Source: Streptomyces triticagri (GTDB taxonomy: Bacteria; Actinomycetota; Actinomycetes; Streptomycetales; Streptomycetaceae). Taken from it: a stretch of 39,359 bases of DNA. This document shows, piece after piece, positions 6,960-14,747 of the stretch (positions are counted from its first letter, which is position 1; the number at the start of each line of letters is the position of its first letter). The notes beneath the pieces were generated by a model. That model saw only the letters and a list, made by a program, of their open reading frames with translations, was not told where the DNA came from and searched no databases. Position numbers and translations under genes: made by a program. The stretch is taken from NCBI RefSeq assembly GCF_003429565.1, contig NZ_QUAK01000108.1, positions 1-39,359 of the forward strand, in the 5' to 3' direction.

Positions 6960-8180
6960 ATGGGTACCGACAGCAAGGACGCCACCCGTTCACTCGAAGC
7001 CTCCTCCGTCCTCGGACTGCTCACGCGCCGGCCCAGGCTGCTGGCCCTCGGCGAGCCGACGCACTGCGAGGAGACGCTCCTGGAGGTACGGAACGATCTC
7101 TTCCGGCAGCTCGTCGAGGAGGCGGGCTACCGCACGATCGCGATGGAGACCGACTGCCTGACGGGTCTCACCGTCGACGCGTATGTCACCTCGGGCAGCG
7201 GCACGCTCGACGAGGTCATGGAGCACGGATTCAGCCACGGCTGGGGCGCGTTCGCGGGCAACCGCGACCTGGTGCGCTGGATGCGCGCCCACAACGCGGA
7301 CCGACCCGCGTCCGAGCAGATCCGCTTCGCCGGTTTCGACGGCCCGCTGGAGATCACCGGCGCGGCGAGCCCCCGCCAGGCACTGACCGCGCTCCACGAC
7401 CACCTCGCGCCGCACCTGCCCGGCCTGCTCCCCTGCACCCGGGACACCCTGGACGCCCTGCTCGGCCCGGACGACCACTGGACGAACCAGGCCGCGATGA
7501 CGGCCCCCGGCCGATCCGTGGGCAGGTCACCCGAAGCGGACCGACTCCGCCTGCTCGCCGACGACTTGACGGCCCTGCTCGACGCGCAGACTCCGCATCT
7601 GCTGTCGACGGCGTCGCGGGAGTCCTGGACCCGGGCCCGGCTGTACGCGCGCACCGCGACGGGCCTGCTGCGCTACCACTACCTGATGGCCGACACCTCG
7701 CCCGCACGCATGCCCCGGCTGCTCGGCCAGCGGGACGCGATGATGGCCGAGAACCTCCTCGCCACCGTCGACCGCGGCCCGACCCTGGTGCACGCCCACA
7801 ACTCCCATCTGCAGCGGGTGCAGAGCTCGATGCGCATGTGGGACCACCCGCTCGTCGAGTGGTGGAGCGCGGGCGCCCTGGTGAACGCCCGCCTCGGCCC
7901 GGAGTACGCCTTCGTCGCCACGGCGCTCGGCACGATCCGCCACCAGGGCGTGGGTGCACCCGCCCCGGACACCCTCGAAGGCCATCTGCACGAACTCCCG
8001 GGCGACCGGGGCCTGTTCGACCCCGCCCAGCTCGCCGCCACCTTCGGCGACACCCTGCCCGTACCCCGCGAGTCCCCCTGGTTCGGCTATGCCCCGCTCG
8101 CCCCGTCGCACCTGCCCCACATCGACGCCTTGCTGTACGTCAAGGACATGGCGGCGCCGGAGTCCGCCCCGGTGGGCTGA
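6960..8180 (+). CDS. Erythromycin esterase-family protein
   Basis: A 406-residue protein of the erythromycin esterase family (PF05139), which includes EreA/EreB macrolide esterases and many uncharacterised members. The ATG at 6960 follows GAAGG. The family hallmarks are LALGEPTHCEE (E32 and the putative catalytic H35), AMETDC, FSHGWGAF, RFAGFDGP and the C-terminal VHAHNSHLQR. These are present in order and the length is normal. No signal peptide is seen, so it is cytoplasmic. Streptomyces chromosomal members are not automatically macrolide resistance enzymes, so the substrate is open. The divergent double-MerR regulator and shared dyad suggest inducible expression. A strong terminator hairpin follows at 8203-8236. 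Confidence 0.88.
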   Translation: MGTDSKDATRSLEASSVLGLLTRRPRLLALGEPTHCEETLLEVRNDLFRQLVEEAGYRTIAMETDCLTGLTVDAYVTSGSGTLDEVMEHGFSHGWGAFAGNRDLVRWMRAHNADRPASEQIRFAGFDGPLEITGAASPRQALTALHDHLAPHLPGLLPCTRDTLDALLGPDDHWTNQAAMTAPGRSVGRSPEADRLRLLADDLTALLDAQTPHLLSTASRESWTRARLYARTATGLLRYHYLMADTSPARMPRLLGQRDAMMAENLLATVDRGPTLVHAHNSHLQRVQSSMRMWDHPLVEWWSAGALVNARLGPEYAFVATALGTIRHQGVGAPAPDTLEGHLHELPGDRGLFDPAQLAATFGDTLPVPRESPWFGYAPLAPSHLPHIDALLYVKDMAAPESAPVG

Positions 8181-8202
8181 GGCGCGGCCGTCCTGCAACA
8201 GC

Positions 8203-8236
8203 GCGGCCCCGGACGGAAGTTCCCGTCCGGGGCCGC
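8203..8236. terminator. Strong bidirectional terminator hairpin
   Basis: A perfect 14-base-pair GC-rich stem (8203-8216 with 8223-8236) surrounds a 6-base loop AAGTTC. It lies between the convergent esterase and aldehyde dehydrogenase genes and can serve both. There is no long T-run, as is usual in Streptomyces. Confidence 0.85.
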
Positions 8237-8240
8237 GAGA

Positions 8241-8300
8241 GGTGAGTGAGTGAGTGCCCACTCACCCGGAGCCACGTGCCGAGTGAGCACCCACTCACCC
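8241..8300. repeat. GTGAGTG/CACTCAC repeats forming two hairpins
   Basis: GGTGAGTG at 8241-8248 can pair with CACTCACC ending at 8266. A second copy, GAGTG at 8281-8285, faces CACTCACCC ending at 8300. The elements repeat the same theme right after the main terminator and before the stop of the dehydrogenase gene, so they may add to bidirectional termination. Confidence 0.6.
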
Positions 8301-8321
8301 TCGCCGTACGACCGGCCCGGC

Positions 8322-9758
8322 TCAGCCCAGCGACGTCATCACGTGCTTGATGCGCGTGTAGTCGTCGAATCCGTACGCGGAGAGGTCCTTGCCGTAGCCG
8401 GACTTCTTGAAGCCGCCGTGCGGCATCTCGGCGACCAGCGGGATGTGGGTGTTGATCCACACACAGCCGAAGTCGAGCGCCTTGGAGAGCCGCATCGCGC
8501 GCGCGTGGTCCTTCGTCCAGACCGAGGAGGCCAGGGCGTAGTCCACGTCGTTGGCGTACGCGATCGCCTGGTCCTCGTCGGTGAAGGACTGCACGGTGAT
8601 GACCGGCCCGAAGACCTCCTGCTGGATGATCTCGTCGTCCTGCTTGAGGCCGGAGACCACGGTCGGGGCGTAGAAGTAGCCCTTGTCGCCGACCTGTTGG
8701 CCGCCCGCCTCGACCTTGGCGTGCGCGGGCAGGCGGTCGATGAAGCCGGCGACCTGGGCGAGCTGGTTGGCGTTGTTGAGCGGGCCGTAGAGCACGTCCT
8801 CGTCGTCCGGCAGGCCGGTCTTGGTGTCCGCGGCGGCCTTGGCGAGCGCGGTGACGAACTCGTCGTGGACCGACTCGTGGACGAGCACGCGGGTGGCGGC
8901 CGTACAGTCCTGGCCGGCGTTGAAGAAGCCCGCCTCGGAGATGCCGGCGACGGCCCCGGCGATGTCGGCGTCCTCGAAGACCACGACCGGCGCCTTGCCG
9001 CCGAGCTCCAGGTGGACCCGCTTGAGGTCCTTGGCCGCGGACTCGGCGACCTGCATGCCGGCCCGTACGGAGCCGGTGATGGAGGCCATCGCGGGGGTCT
9101 TGTGCTCGACCATCAGACGGCCGGTGTCGCGGTCGCCGGTGACGACGTTGAAGACGCCCTTCGGGACGATGGAGCCGATGATCTCGGCCATCAGGACAGT
9201 GGAGGCGGGGGTGGTGTCCGAGGGCTTGAGCACCACCGTGTTGCCCGCGGCGAGCGCCGGGGCGAACTTCCACACGGCCATCATCATCGGGTAGTTCCAC
9301 GGTGCGACCTGCGCGCAGACGCCGATCGGCTCGCGGCGCACGAAGGAGGTGAGGCCCTCCATGTACTCGGCGCCCGCGCGCCCTTCGAGCATCCGGGCCG
9401 CGCCCGCGAAGAAGCGGATCTGGTCGAGCATCATCGGGATCTCTTCGCTGCGGGTCAGGCCGATCGGCTTGCCGCAGTTCTCCGACTCGATCGCGATCAA
9501 GTCCTCGGCGCGCTCCTCGAAGGCATCGGCGATCTTCAGCAGTGCCTTCTGGCGCTCGCCGGGCACGAGATCGCGCCAGGCGGGGAAGGCGGCGGCGGCC
9601 GCGGCCATGGCGGCGTCGACGTCGGCCTGGCCGGAAAGCGGGGCGGTGGCGTAGGCCTCGCCCGTGGCCGGGTTGACCACCTCGGTGGTCCGCCCGTCCG
9701 CGGCGTCCCGGAACTCCCCGTCGATGTAGTTGCGCAGACGACGCAGTTCGGTGGTCAC
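8322..9758 (-). CDS. Gamma-aminobutyraldehyde-type aldehyde dehydrogenase
   Basis: A 478-residue NAD(P)-dependent aldehyde dehydrogenase. The GTG start at 9758 follows AGGAGGG. Catalytic and cofactor residues are present: N155 in PWNYP, K178 in VLKPSD, E251 in LELGGKAP and nucleophile C285 in FNAGQDCTAATR. The sequence FNAGQDCTA and the overall pattern resemble gamma-aminobutyraldehyde (1-pyrroline) dehydrogenases, which oxidise 4-aminobutanal from putrescine to GABA. The divergent operon encodes a class III aminotransferase that could make that aldehyde, which supports the assignment. Related betaine aldehyde or succinate semialdehyde dehydrogenases cannot be excluded. Expression is probably governed by the divergent Lrp/AsnC protein from the shared 164-base region. 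Confidence 0.92.
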   Translation of the reverse strand: MTTELRRLRNYIDGEFRDAADGRTTEVVNPATGEAYATAPLSGQADVDAAMAAAAAAFPAWRDLVPGERQKALLKIADAFEERAEDLIAIESENCGKPIGLTRSEEIPMMLDQIRFFAGAARMLEGRAGAEYMEGLTSFVRREPIGVCAQVAPWNYPMMMAVWKFAPALAAGNTVVLKPSDTTPASTVLMAEIIGSIVPKGVFNVVTGDRDTGRLMVEHKTPAMASITGSVRAGMQVAESAAKDLKRVHLELGGKAPVVVFEDADIAGAVAGISEAGFFNAGQDCTAATRVLVHESVHDEFVTALAKAAADTKTGLPDDEDVLYGPLNNANQLAQVAGFIDRLPAHAKVEAGGQQVGDKGYFYAPTVVSGLKQDDEIIQQEVFGPVITVQSFTDEDQAIAYANDVDYALASSVWTKDHARAMRLSKALDFGCVWINTHIPLVAEMPHGGFKKSGYGKDLSAYGFDDYTRIKHVMTSLG

Positions 9759-9853
9759 TGGCGGCCCTCCTGGGGTTGCTGTCCGATGGGTGAGACATCC
9801 ACCCTAGACCGTAGACCAACGCTTTCGACACCGCCGGAGCGTCACATCTGCGG

Positions 9854-9870
9854 ATTCCGTGACTCGGAAT
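9854..9870. promoter_or_regulatory. Inverted repeat in the dehydrogenase-Lrp divergent region
   Basis: ATTCCG, 5 bases, CGGAAT: perfect 6-base arms, centred about 60 bases before the Lrp start and about 105 before the dehydrogenase start. Lrp/AsnC proteins often bind short dyads in their own divergent promoters, so this is a candidate site. This is inferred from position only. Confidence 0.4.
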
Positions 9871-9922
9871 GCCATCGACAACGAATTTCATCGATCTGGC
9901 CTTGCGGAACTGACGAGACCTC

Positions 9923-10477
9923 GTGCACAGTGGTCGCGTGGTCAGTCGAAGCGCAGATTCCAGCAATGGACACGGCACATCCCGCGTCCCGGCCTCCGCG
10001 GCCGGGTCCGACCCGTCCCGGCGCACGTCGGGCACGGTCGACGCCGTGTCGCTCGCGATCATCGAGCAGCTCCAGGAGGACGGACGCCGCCCGTACGCCG
10101 CGATCGGCAAGGCCGTGGGCCTCTCCGAGGCGGCCGTGCGCCAGCGCGTCCAGAAGCTGCTCGACCAGGGCGTGATGCAGATCGTCGCGGTCACGGACCC
10201 GCTCACCGTGGGGTTCCGCCGCCAGGCGATGCTCGGCATCAATGTGGACGGCGATCTCGAACCGGTCGCGGACGCGCTCGACGCCATGAAGGAAGTCGAA
10301 TACATCGTGATCACCGCAGGGTCCTTCGACCTGATGGTGGAAATCGTCTGCGAGGACGACGACCACCTCCTCGAGGTGATCAACAAGCGCGTCCGGACCC
10401 TGCCGGGCGTGCGCTCCACCGAGAGCTTCGTGTACCTGAAGCTCAAGAAGCAGACCTATATGTGGGGAACCCGATAG
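9923..10477 (+). CDS. Lrp/AsnC-family transcriptional regulator
   Basis: A regulator of up to 184 residues. An N-terminal winged helix reads DAVSLAIIEQLQEDGRRPYAAIGKAVGLSEAAVRQRVQKLLDQGVMQIV, and a C-terminal RAM ligand/oligomer domain reads MLGINVDGDLEPVADAL, then YIVITAGSFDLMVEIVCEDDDHLLEVI. The first 40 or so residues are Ser/Gly-rich and probably disordered. The start is uncertain: GTG at 9923 or GTG at 9938 are both possible, with no clear ribosome site. Such regulators sense amino acids or related compounds. It is followed two bases later by the aminotransferase gene and is divergent from the aldehyde dehydrogenase, so it very likely controls this catabolic module. Confidence 0.93.
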   Translation: MHSGRVVSRSADSSNGHGTSRVPASAAGSDPSRRTSGTVDAVSLAIIEQLQEDGRRPYAAIGKAVGLSEAAVRQRVQKLLDQGVMQIVAVTDPLTVGFRRQAMLGINVDGDLEPVADALDAMKEVEYIVITAGSFDLMVEIVCEDDDHLLEVINKRVRTLPGVRSTESFVYLKLKKQTYMWGTR

Positions 10478-10479
10478 CC

Positions 10480-11841
10480 GTGAGCAAGGACCTCAGCCGC
10501 ACCGCGTACGACCACCTGTGGATGCACTTCACCCGCATGTCGGACTACGAGAACTCACCGGTGCCCACCATCGTCCGCGGTGAGGGCACCTACATCTACG
10601 ACGACACGGGCAAGCGCTACCTCGACGGCCTGGCGGGCCTGTTCGTGGTGAACGCGGGGCACGGCCGCACCGAGCTGGCCGAGACCGCGTACAAGCAGGC
10701 CCAGGAGCTCTCGTTCTTCCCGGTGTGGTCCTACGCCCACCCGAAGGCCGTCGAGCTGGCCGAGCGCCTCGCCCACCACGCCCCCGGCGACCTGAACAAG
10801 GTCTTCTTCACCACCGGCGGCGGCGAGGCGGTGGAGACCGCCTGGAAGCTGGCGAAGCAGTACTTCAAGCTGGTCGGCAAGCCCACCAAGCACAAGGTCA
10901 TCTCGCGCGCGGTCGCCTACCACGGCACCCCGCAGGGCGCCCTGTCCATCACCGGCCTGCCGGGCCTGAAAGCCCCGTTCGAGCCGCTGGTGCCCGGCGC
11001 CCACAAGGTCCCGAACACGAACATCTACCGGGCCCCCATTCACGGCGACGACCCGGAGGCCTTCGGCCGCTGGGCCGCCGACCAGATCGAGCAGCAGATC
11101 CTCTTCGAGGGCCCCGACACCGTCGCCGCGGTCTTCCTGGAGCCCGTGCAGAACGCGGGCGGCTGCTTCCCGCCTCCGCCCGGCTACTTCCAGCGGGTGC
11201 GCGAGATCTGCGACCAGTACGACGTCCTGCTCGTCTCCGACGAGGTCATCTGCGCCTTCGGACGGCTCGGCACCACCTTCGCCTGCGACAAGTTCGGCTA
11301 CGTACCGGACATGATCACCTGCGCCAAGGGCATGACCTCCGGCTACTCGCCGATCGGCGCCTGCATCGTCTCCGACCGCCTGGCCGAGCCGTTCTACCAG
11401 GGCGACAACACCTTCCTGCACGGCTACACCTTCGGCGGCCACCCGGTCTCCGCGGCGGTGGGCCTCGCCAACCTCGACATCTTCGAGCGCGAGGGCCTCA
11501 ACCAGCACGTGCTGGACAACGAGGGCAAGTTCCGCGCCACCCTGGAGAAGCTGCACGACCTGCCGATCGTCGGCGACGTCCGCGGCAACGGCTTCTTCTA
11601 CGGCATCGAACTCGTCAAGGACAAGGCCACCAAGGAGACCTTCAACGACGAGGAGACCGAGCGCGTCCTGTACGGCTTCCTCTCCAAGGCGCTGTACGAC
11701 AACGGCCTCTACTGCCGCGCCGACGACCGCGGCGACCCGGTGGTGCAGCTGGCGCCGCCGCTGATCGCCGACCAGTCGACGTTCGACGAGATCGAGCAGA
11801 TCCTGCGGAAGGTGCTGACCGAGGCCTGGGCGAAGCTCTAG
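10480..11841 (+). CDS. Class III PLP-dependent aminotransferase (putative diamine/GABA aminotransferase)
   Basis: A 453-residue omega-aminotransferase of fold type I. GTG at 10480 is two bases after the Lrp stop. It shows the PLP phosphate-binding TTGGGEAVETAWKLA, the SDEVICAFGR aspartate that contacts the pyridine nitrogen, and the Schiff-base lysine K283 in TCAKGMTSGYSPIGA. The N-terminal WMHFTRMSDY and FFPVWSYAHPKAVELAERLA are typical of the pyruvate-dependent omega-transaminase branch that includes putrescine and beta-alanine aminotransferases. With the divergent aminobutyraldehyde dehydrogenase it could carry putrescine through 4-aminobutanal to GABA. Exact donor and acceptor are inferred. 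A 46-base hairpin terminator follows. Confidence 0.92.
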   Translation: MSKDLSRTAYDHLWMHFTRMSDYENSPVPTIVRGEGTYIYDDTGKRYLDGLAGLFVVNAGHGRTELAETAYKQAQELSFFPVWSYAHPKAVELAERLAHHAPGDLNKVFFTTGGGEAVETAWKLAKQYFKLVGKPTKHKVISRAVAYHGTPQGALSITGLPGLKAPFEPLVPGAHKVPNTNIYRAPIHGDDPEAFGRWAADQIEQQILFEGPDTVAAVFLEPVQNAGGCFPPPPGYFQRVREICDQYDVLLVSDEVICAFGRLGTTFACDKFGYVPDMITCAKGMTSGYSPIGACIVSDRLAEPFYQGDNTFLHGYTFGGHPVSAAVGLANLDIFEREGLNQHVLDNEGKFRATLEKLHDLPIVGDVRGNGFFYGIELVKDKATKETFNDEETERVLYGFLSKALYDNGLYCRADDRGDPVVQLAPPLIADQSTFDEIEQILRKVLTEAWAKL

Positions 11842-11879
11842 ACCCGCCGGCACGGCCCCGCGGCCCGTCGCCGCACCCC

Positions 11880-11925
11880 GGCCCGGTCCTGCCCCGTTCA
11901 AGTGAGAACGCGGCAGGACCGGGCC
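11880..11925 (+). terminator. Long hairpin terminator after the aminotransferase
   Basis: A 14-base perfect stem (11880-11893 with 11912-11925) continues after one unpaired base on each side into a second 5-base stem (CGTTC/GAACG) with loop AAGTGA. It starts 38 bases after the stop codon. Confidence 0.85.
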
Positions 11926-12001
11926 GCGCGTTGTCCGCGCGATGCGGCCGTGTCCCTACGGTGCCAGTGACCGAATCGGCCCTGTCCTCGTTCCCTCAAT
12001 C

Positions 12002-12024
12002 GGGGGAGCTCCCCCGCTCGGGGG
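12002..12024 (+). promoter_or_regulatory. Three-arm G5/C5/G5 element before the ABC gene
   Basis: GGGGG at 12002-12006, CCCCC at 12011-12015 and GGGGG at 12020-12024 are spaced by AGCT and GCTC. The middle arm can pair with either outer arm, giving two mutually exclusive hairpins 37 bases before the ATG. It could be an attenuator-like element or a protein site; function is not shown. Confidence 0.45.
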
Positions 12025-12061
12025 ATCGGACCGTCGTCACTGAACCGAGGTGCTGTTCGCC

Positions 12062-12787
12062 ATGGTTGCCCCGCCGGACAACGACGTGCTGTGGGCCCGC
12101 GCCCTGCACGTCTCCCGCAATGGATCGCCCGCCCTGACCGGGGTGTCGCTCGGTGTGCAGGACGGCGAGATCCTCGCCGTGACCGGCCCCCGCGGCTCCG
12201 GCAAGACCACCCTGTTGCAGTGCCTCTCGGGTCAACTCGTCGCCCGCCAGGGCGAGGTGTGGTTCAACTCGACGCCCGTCCACACCATGGGCCCGCTCAC
12301 CCGCGAGCGGCTGCGCCGCGACCGCTTCGGCTGGATCGACCCCGAGCCGCATCTGGTCCCCGAACTCAACGCCTGGGAGAACGCGGCCCTGCCGCTGCTC
12401 CTGCGCGGCTACGCGAACCGCCCCTCGCGCAAGGTCGCCGTCGAATGGCTGGAGCGCCTGGACGTCGGCGACTGCGCCCGCAAACGCCCGCACGCCCTCA
12501 CCCAGGCGGAACGCCAACGGGTCGCGATCACCCGAGCGTTGGTCACCGAACCGACCGTGATCTTCGCCGACGAGCCGACCGCGCCGCTGCACCGGGCCGA
12601 CCGCACCCATGTGCTCCGTACGCTCACCACCGCGGCCCGCACGCACGGCATCACCATGGTGCTGGCCACCCACGACGACGCCGTGGCGGCCCTCGCCGAC
12701 CGTACGGTGTCCCTGCTCGACGGCCGCCGGGTGCACGCCGCCCGCACGCCCGACGGGGAAGGGGCGGCGTGCTCGCTCTCCGTCTAG
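12062..12787 (+). CDS. ABC transporter ATP-binding protein with degenerate signature
   Basis: A 241-residue ATPase of the MacB/LolD-like type. ATG at 12062 has GAGG 11 bases before it; an in-frame GTG at 12050 adds four residues. Walker A is GPRGSGKTT (residues 42-50), Walker B VIFADEPTAPL, and the H-loop LATHDD. The ABC signature, normally LSGGQ, is replaced by LTQAERQRVAI: the two glycines are lost while the following QRVAITRAL stays intact. This is unusual and could reduce ATP hydrolysis at that site. The downstream gene starts inside its 3' end (19-base overlap) and encodes a membrane protein, so the two form one transporter. The substrate is unknown. Confidence 0.9.
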   Translation: MVAPPDNDVLWARALHVSRNGSPALTGVSLGVQDGEILAVTGPRGSGKTTLLQCLSGQLVARQGEVWFNSTPVHTMGPLTRERLRRDRFGWIDPEPHLVPELNAWENAALPLLLRGYANRPSRKVAVEWLERLDVGDCARKRPHALTQAERQRVAITRALVTEPTVIFADEPTAPLHRADRTHVLRTLTTAARTHGITMVLATHDDAVAALADRTVSLLDGRRVHAARTPDGEGAACSLSV

Positions 12788-14172
12788 CCCGTGGCGCCCA
12801 CCCGGTCGTCCTGCTGCGGCGGCTGTCCGTGGCCGCGGCATCGGCCGGTACCGGGTTTCTGCTGCTGTGCACGCTCGCCCACGCGCTCGGCCATCCGCAG
12901 GCGGCCGGCGGCTCATTGCTGCGGCTCGCCTGGTGTGTGGCCCCGGTGGCCGCGACGATCCAGCTGGCGGTCGCCGTGTCGCGGACCGATCCGGGAGTAC
13001 GGCCGCGGGCCGGGCTCTCCGCCGTGGGGCTCGGGCCTGCCCGTCTGATGACCCTGGCCGCCGTGTCCACCGGGCTGTCCTGTCTGCTCGGCTCGGCCGT
13101 GGCACTGCTGTTCTTCCTGCATCTGCGGGGCGATCTGTCGGGGCTGCCGTTCGACGGTGCGGCGCGTGAACTGCTCGCCGCGGACCAGCCGTTGCCGCTG
13201 CCGGCGACGCTGACACTGCTTGCGGTGGTGCCGGTGGCGGCCGCCCTGGCCAGTGGGCTCGTACTGCTGCCTCGAAGGGGCGCGAAGCCGGCGGGAACCG
13301 GGCGGCCGGGGGGACCTGGGCAGTCGGGGGGATCCGGACAGTCGACGGCATCCGGGCGGTCGGCTCAAGAGGCGCCTGCCGAGCCGGAGTTGCTCGATCC
13401 GGCAGCACTCGGGGTCGAAGTCCCCGGCGAGGGACGGAATGTGGAAGCCCCGCCGATCGCGGCCCCCGCCGGGGCGCCGGCATCGGACACCCCCTCCCCC
13501 GCGGACGCCCCGTTCCTGTCCGTACCCGAGCCGCCCGCTCCCGCCCCGGCGCCGACCGGACTGCCCTGGGGCGTCGCCCTGATGGCGGCCGGCGTCGCGC
13601 TCGAGATGTACGCGGCGCGCAGTGGCGAGACCGGCCTCCCGCTGCCGGGACGGCTCGCCGGTGGCACACCCGCCGCCGTACTCCTGGGACTTGCCGTCAC
13701 CGCCGTGGGTCTCGCGCTCGCCGGACCGGGCCTGACGTACCTCTGCGGCAAGCTGCTCCAGGCCGTACGCCCGGGGGCCGCGCGGCTGCTGGGCGGCCGG
13801 GTGCTGCAGGAGGAGGCGCGCCGGATCGGGCGCCCGCTGGGAGTGGTGTGCGCGGTGGCCGCGGTCGCCGTGGCGATCGCGACGCTGCACGAGAGAAGCC
13901 CTGCACTGCGCGAGGGCGCCGCGACCTCCATGGGGCCGCTGACCTTGCTCGGCGCCGGCCTGGTCGCCGGCTGCACCACGCTCACGCTGTTGAGCGCGGC
14001 CGTGGAGTCCCGCCAGGAGCGGTCGCTCACCAGCTCTGCACTGCTCCGACTCGGCGCCCCCGTATCGCTGTTGAGGGCATCGGTGGGGCTGCGCCTCGCC
14101 GTACTGCTAGCCGTCTTCGGCCCGTTGACCTGGGCGATCGGCAGGCTGGCCACACTCGGCGTGACGTCCTGA
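12769..14172 (+). CDS. ABC transporter membrane protein (FtsX/MacB-like arrangement)
   Basis: A 467-residue integral membrane protein. GTG at 12769 lies inside the ATPase gene, with GGGGAAGGGG as ribosome site. Hydrophobic segments include AAASAGTGFLLLCTLAHAL, LAWCVAPVAATIQLAVAV, LMTLAAVSTGLSCLLGSAVALLFF and TLTLLAVVPVAAALASGLVLL. A long Gly/Ser/Pro-rich stretch of roughly 100 residues follows (about 170-265), then WGVALMAAGVALEM and at least four further segments up to the C-terminus. The second half contains VLQEEARRIGRPLGVVCAVAAVAVAI, reminiscent of FtsX-type permeases. The overlap with the ATPase gene argues that they work together. No substrate-binding protein or other permease is nearby. 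Export is more likely than import, but that is inference. Confidence 0.82.
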   Translation: MLALRLARGAHPVVLLRRLSVAAASAGTGFLLLCTLAHALGHPQAAGGSLLRLAWCVAPVAATIQLAVAVSRTDPGVRPRAGLSAVGLGPARLMTLAAVSTGLSCLLGSAVALLFFLHLRGDLSGLPFDGAARELLAADQPLPLPATLTLLAVVPVAAALASGLVLLPRRGAKPAGTGRPGGPGQSGGSGQSTASGRSAQEAPAEPELLDPAALGVEVPGEGRNVEAPPIAAPAGAPASDTPSPADAPFLSVPEPPAPAPAPTGLPWGVALMAAGVALEMYAARSGETGLPLPGRLAGGTPAAVLLGLAVTAVGLALAGPGLTYLCGKLLQAVRPGAARLLGGRVLQEEARRIGRPLGVVCAVAAVAVAIATLHERSPALREGAATSMGPLTLLGAGLVAGCTTLTLLSAAVESRQERSLTSSALLRLGAPVSLLRASVGLRLAVLLAVFGPLTWAIGRLATLGVTS

Positions 14173-14281
14173 GCCGTCCCGGTCCGACTTCTCGAAGAAA
14201 TCTCCCGCGCGGGCGATGAGTTACGCGCGGACCCCCGGTCTATCCCTACGAACGCCAGGGCACCGACCGAGGAGCGACATC

Positions 14282-14707
14282 ATGGCCACCGGCAGCTACC
14301 AGCAGATGATCTTCGTCAATCTGGCCGTCGACGACCTGACGACGTCAAGGAAGTTCTTCGAGGAGATCGGCTACACCTTCAACCCGGTCTTCAGCGACGA
14401 GAACACCGCCTGCCTGGTCATCAGCGACACCATCCACGCGATGCTGATGACCAGGGACCGGTTCGCCGACTTCGCGAAGAAGCCGCTCTCCGACTCCGCC
14501 AGGTCCACCGAGGTGCTGCTCTGCCTGAGTGCCGAGACCCGGGCGGACGTGGACAGGCTGGCCGATGCGGCCCTGGCCGCCGGCGGCTCCCCGGCGGCCG
14601 AGCCGGTGGACTACGGCATGATGTACGGCCGTTCGTTCTACGACCCGGACGGCCACCACTGGGAGGTCATGTGGATGGACCCGACCGCCACGGAGGAGCC
14701 GGTCTGA
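14282..14707 (+). CDS. VOC (glyoxalase/bleomycin resistance) superfamily protein
   Basis: A 141-residue single-gene VOC protein. ATG at 14282 follows GAGGAG by seven bases; the frame is open to 14216 but lacks a start site there. It has the two beta-alpha-beta-beta-beta halves: QMIFVNLAVDDLTTSRKFFEEIGYTFNP and, later, YGMMYGRSFYDPDGHHWEVMWMDP. The DPDGHHWEVMWMD end is typical of the group annotated as glyoxalase or extradiol-dioxygenase-like. Metal ligands are plausible (E at the second half) but the reaction cannot be read. It stands alone, convergent with the siderophore-interacting gene 40 bases away. Confidence 0.85.
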   Translation: MATGSYQQMIFVNLAVDDLTTSRKFFEEIGYTFNPVFSDENTACLVISDTIHAMLMTRDRFADFAKKPLSDSARSTEVLLCLSAETRADVDRLADAALAAGGSPAAEPVDYGMMYGRSFYDPDGHHWEVMWMDPTATEEPV

Positions 14708-14747
14708 GCCCTGCTCGTCCGCACGTCCCCGGCACAACGCCCGGTGT

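Noticed and set aside
6960..8180. Calling the esterase gene a macrolide resistance gene
   Set aside because: Family membership is clear, but chromosomal members of this family often have unknown substrates. The label would overstate what is seen.
8140..10446. 768-residue minus-strand open frame over the dehydrogenase region
   Set aside because: It is an alternate frame over the true dehydrogenase, Arg/Gly-rich with no motifs. Open shadow frames are expected at this GC content.
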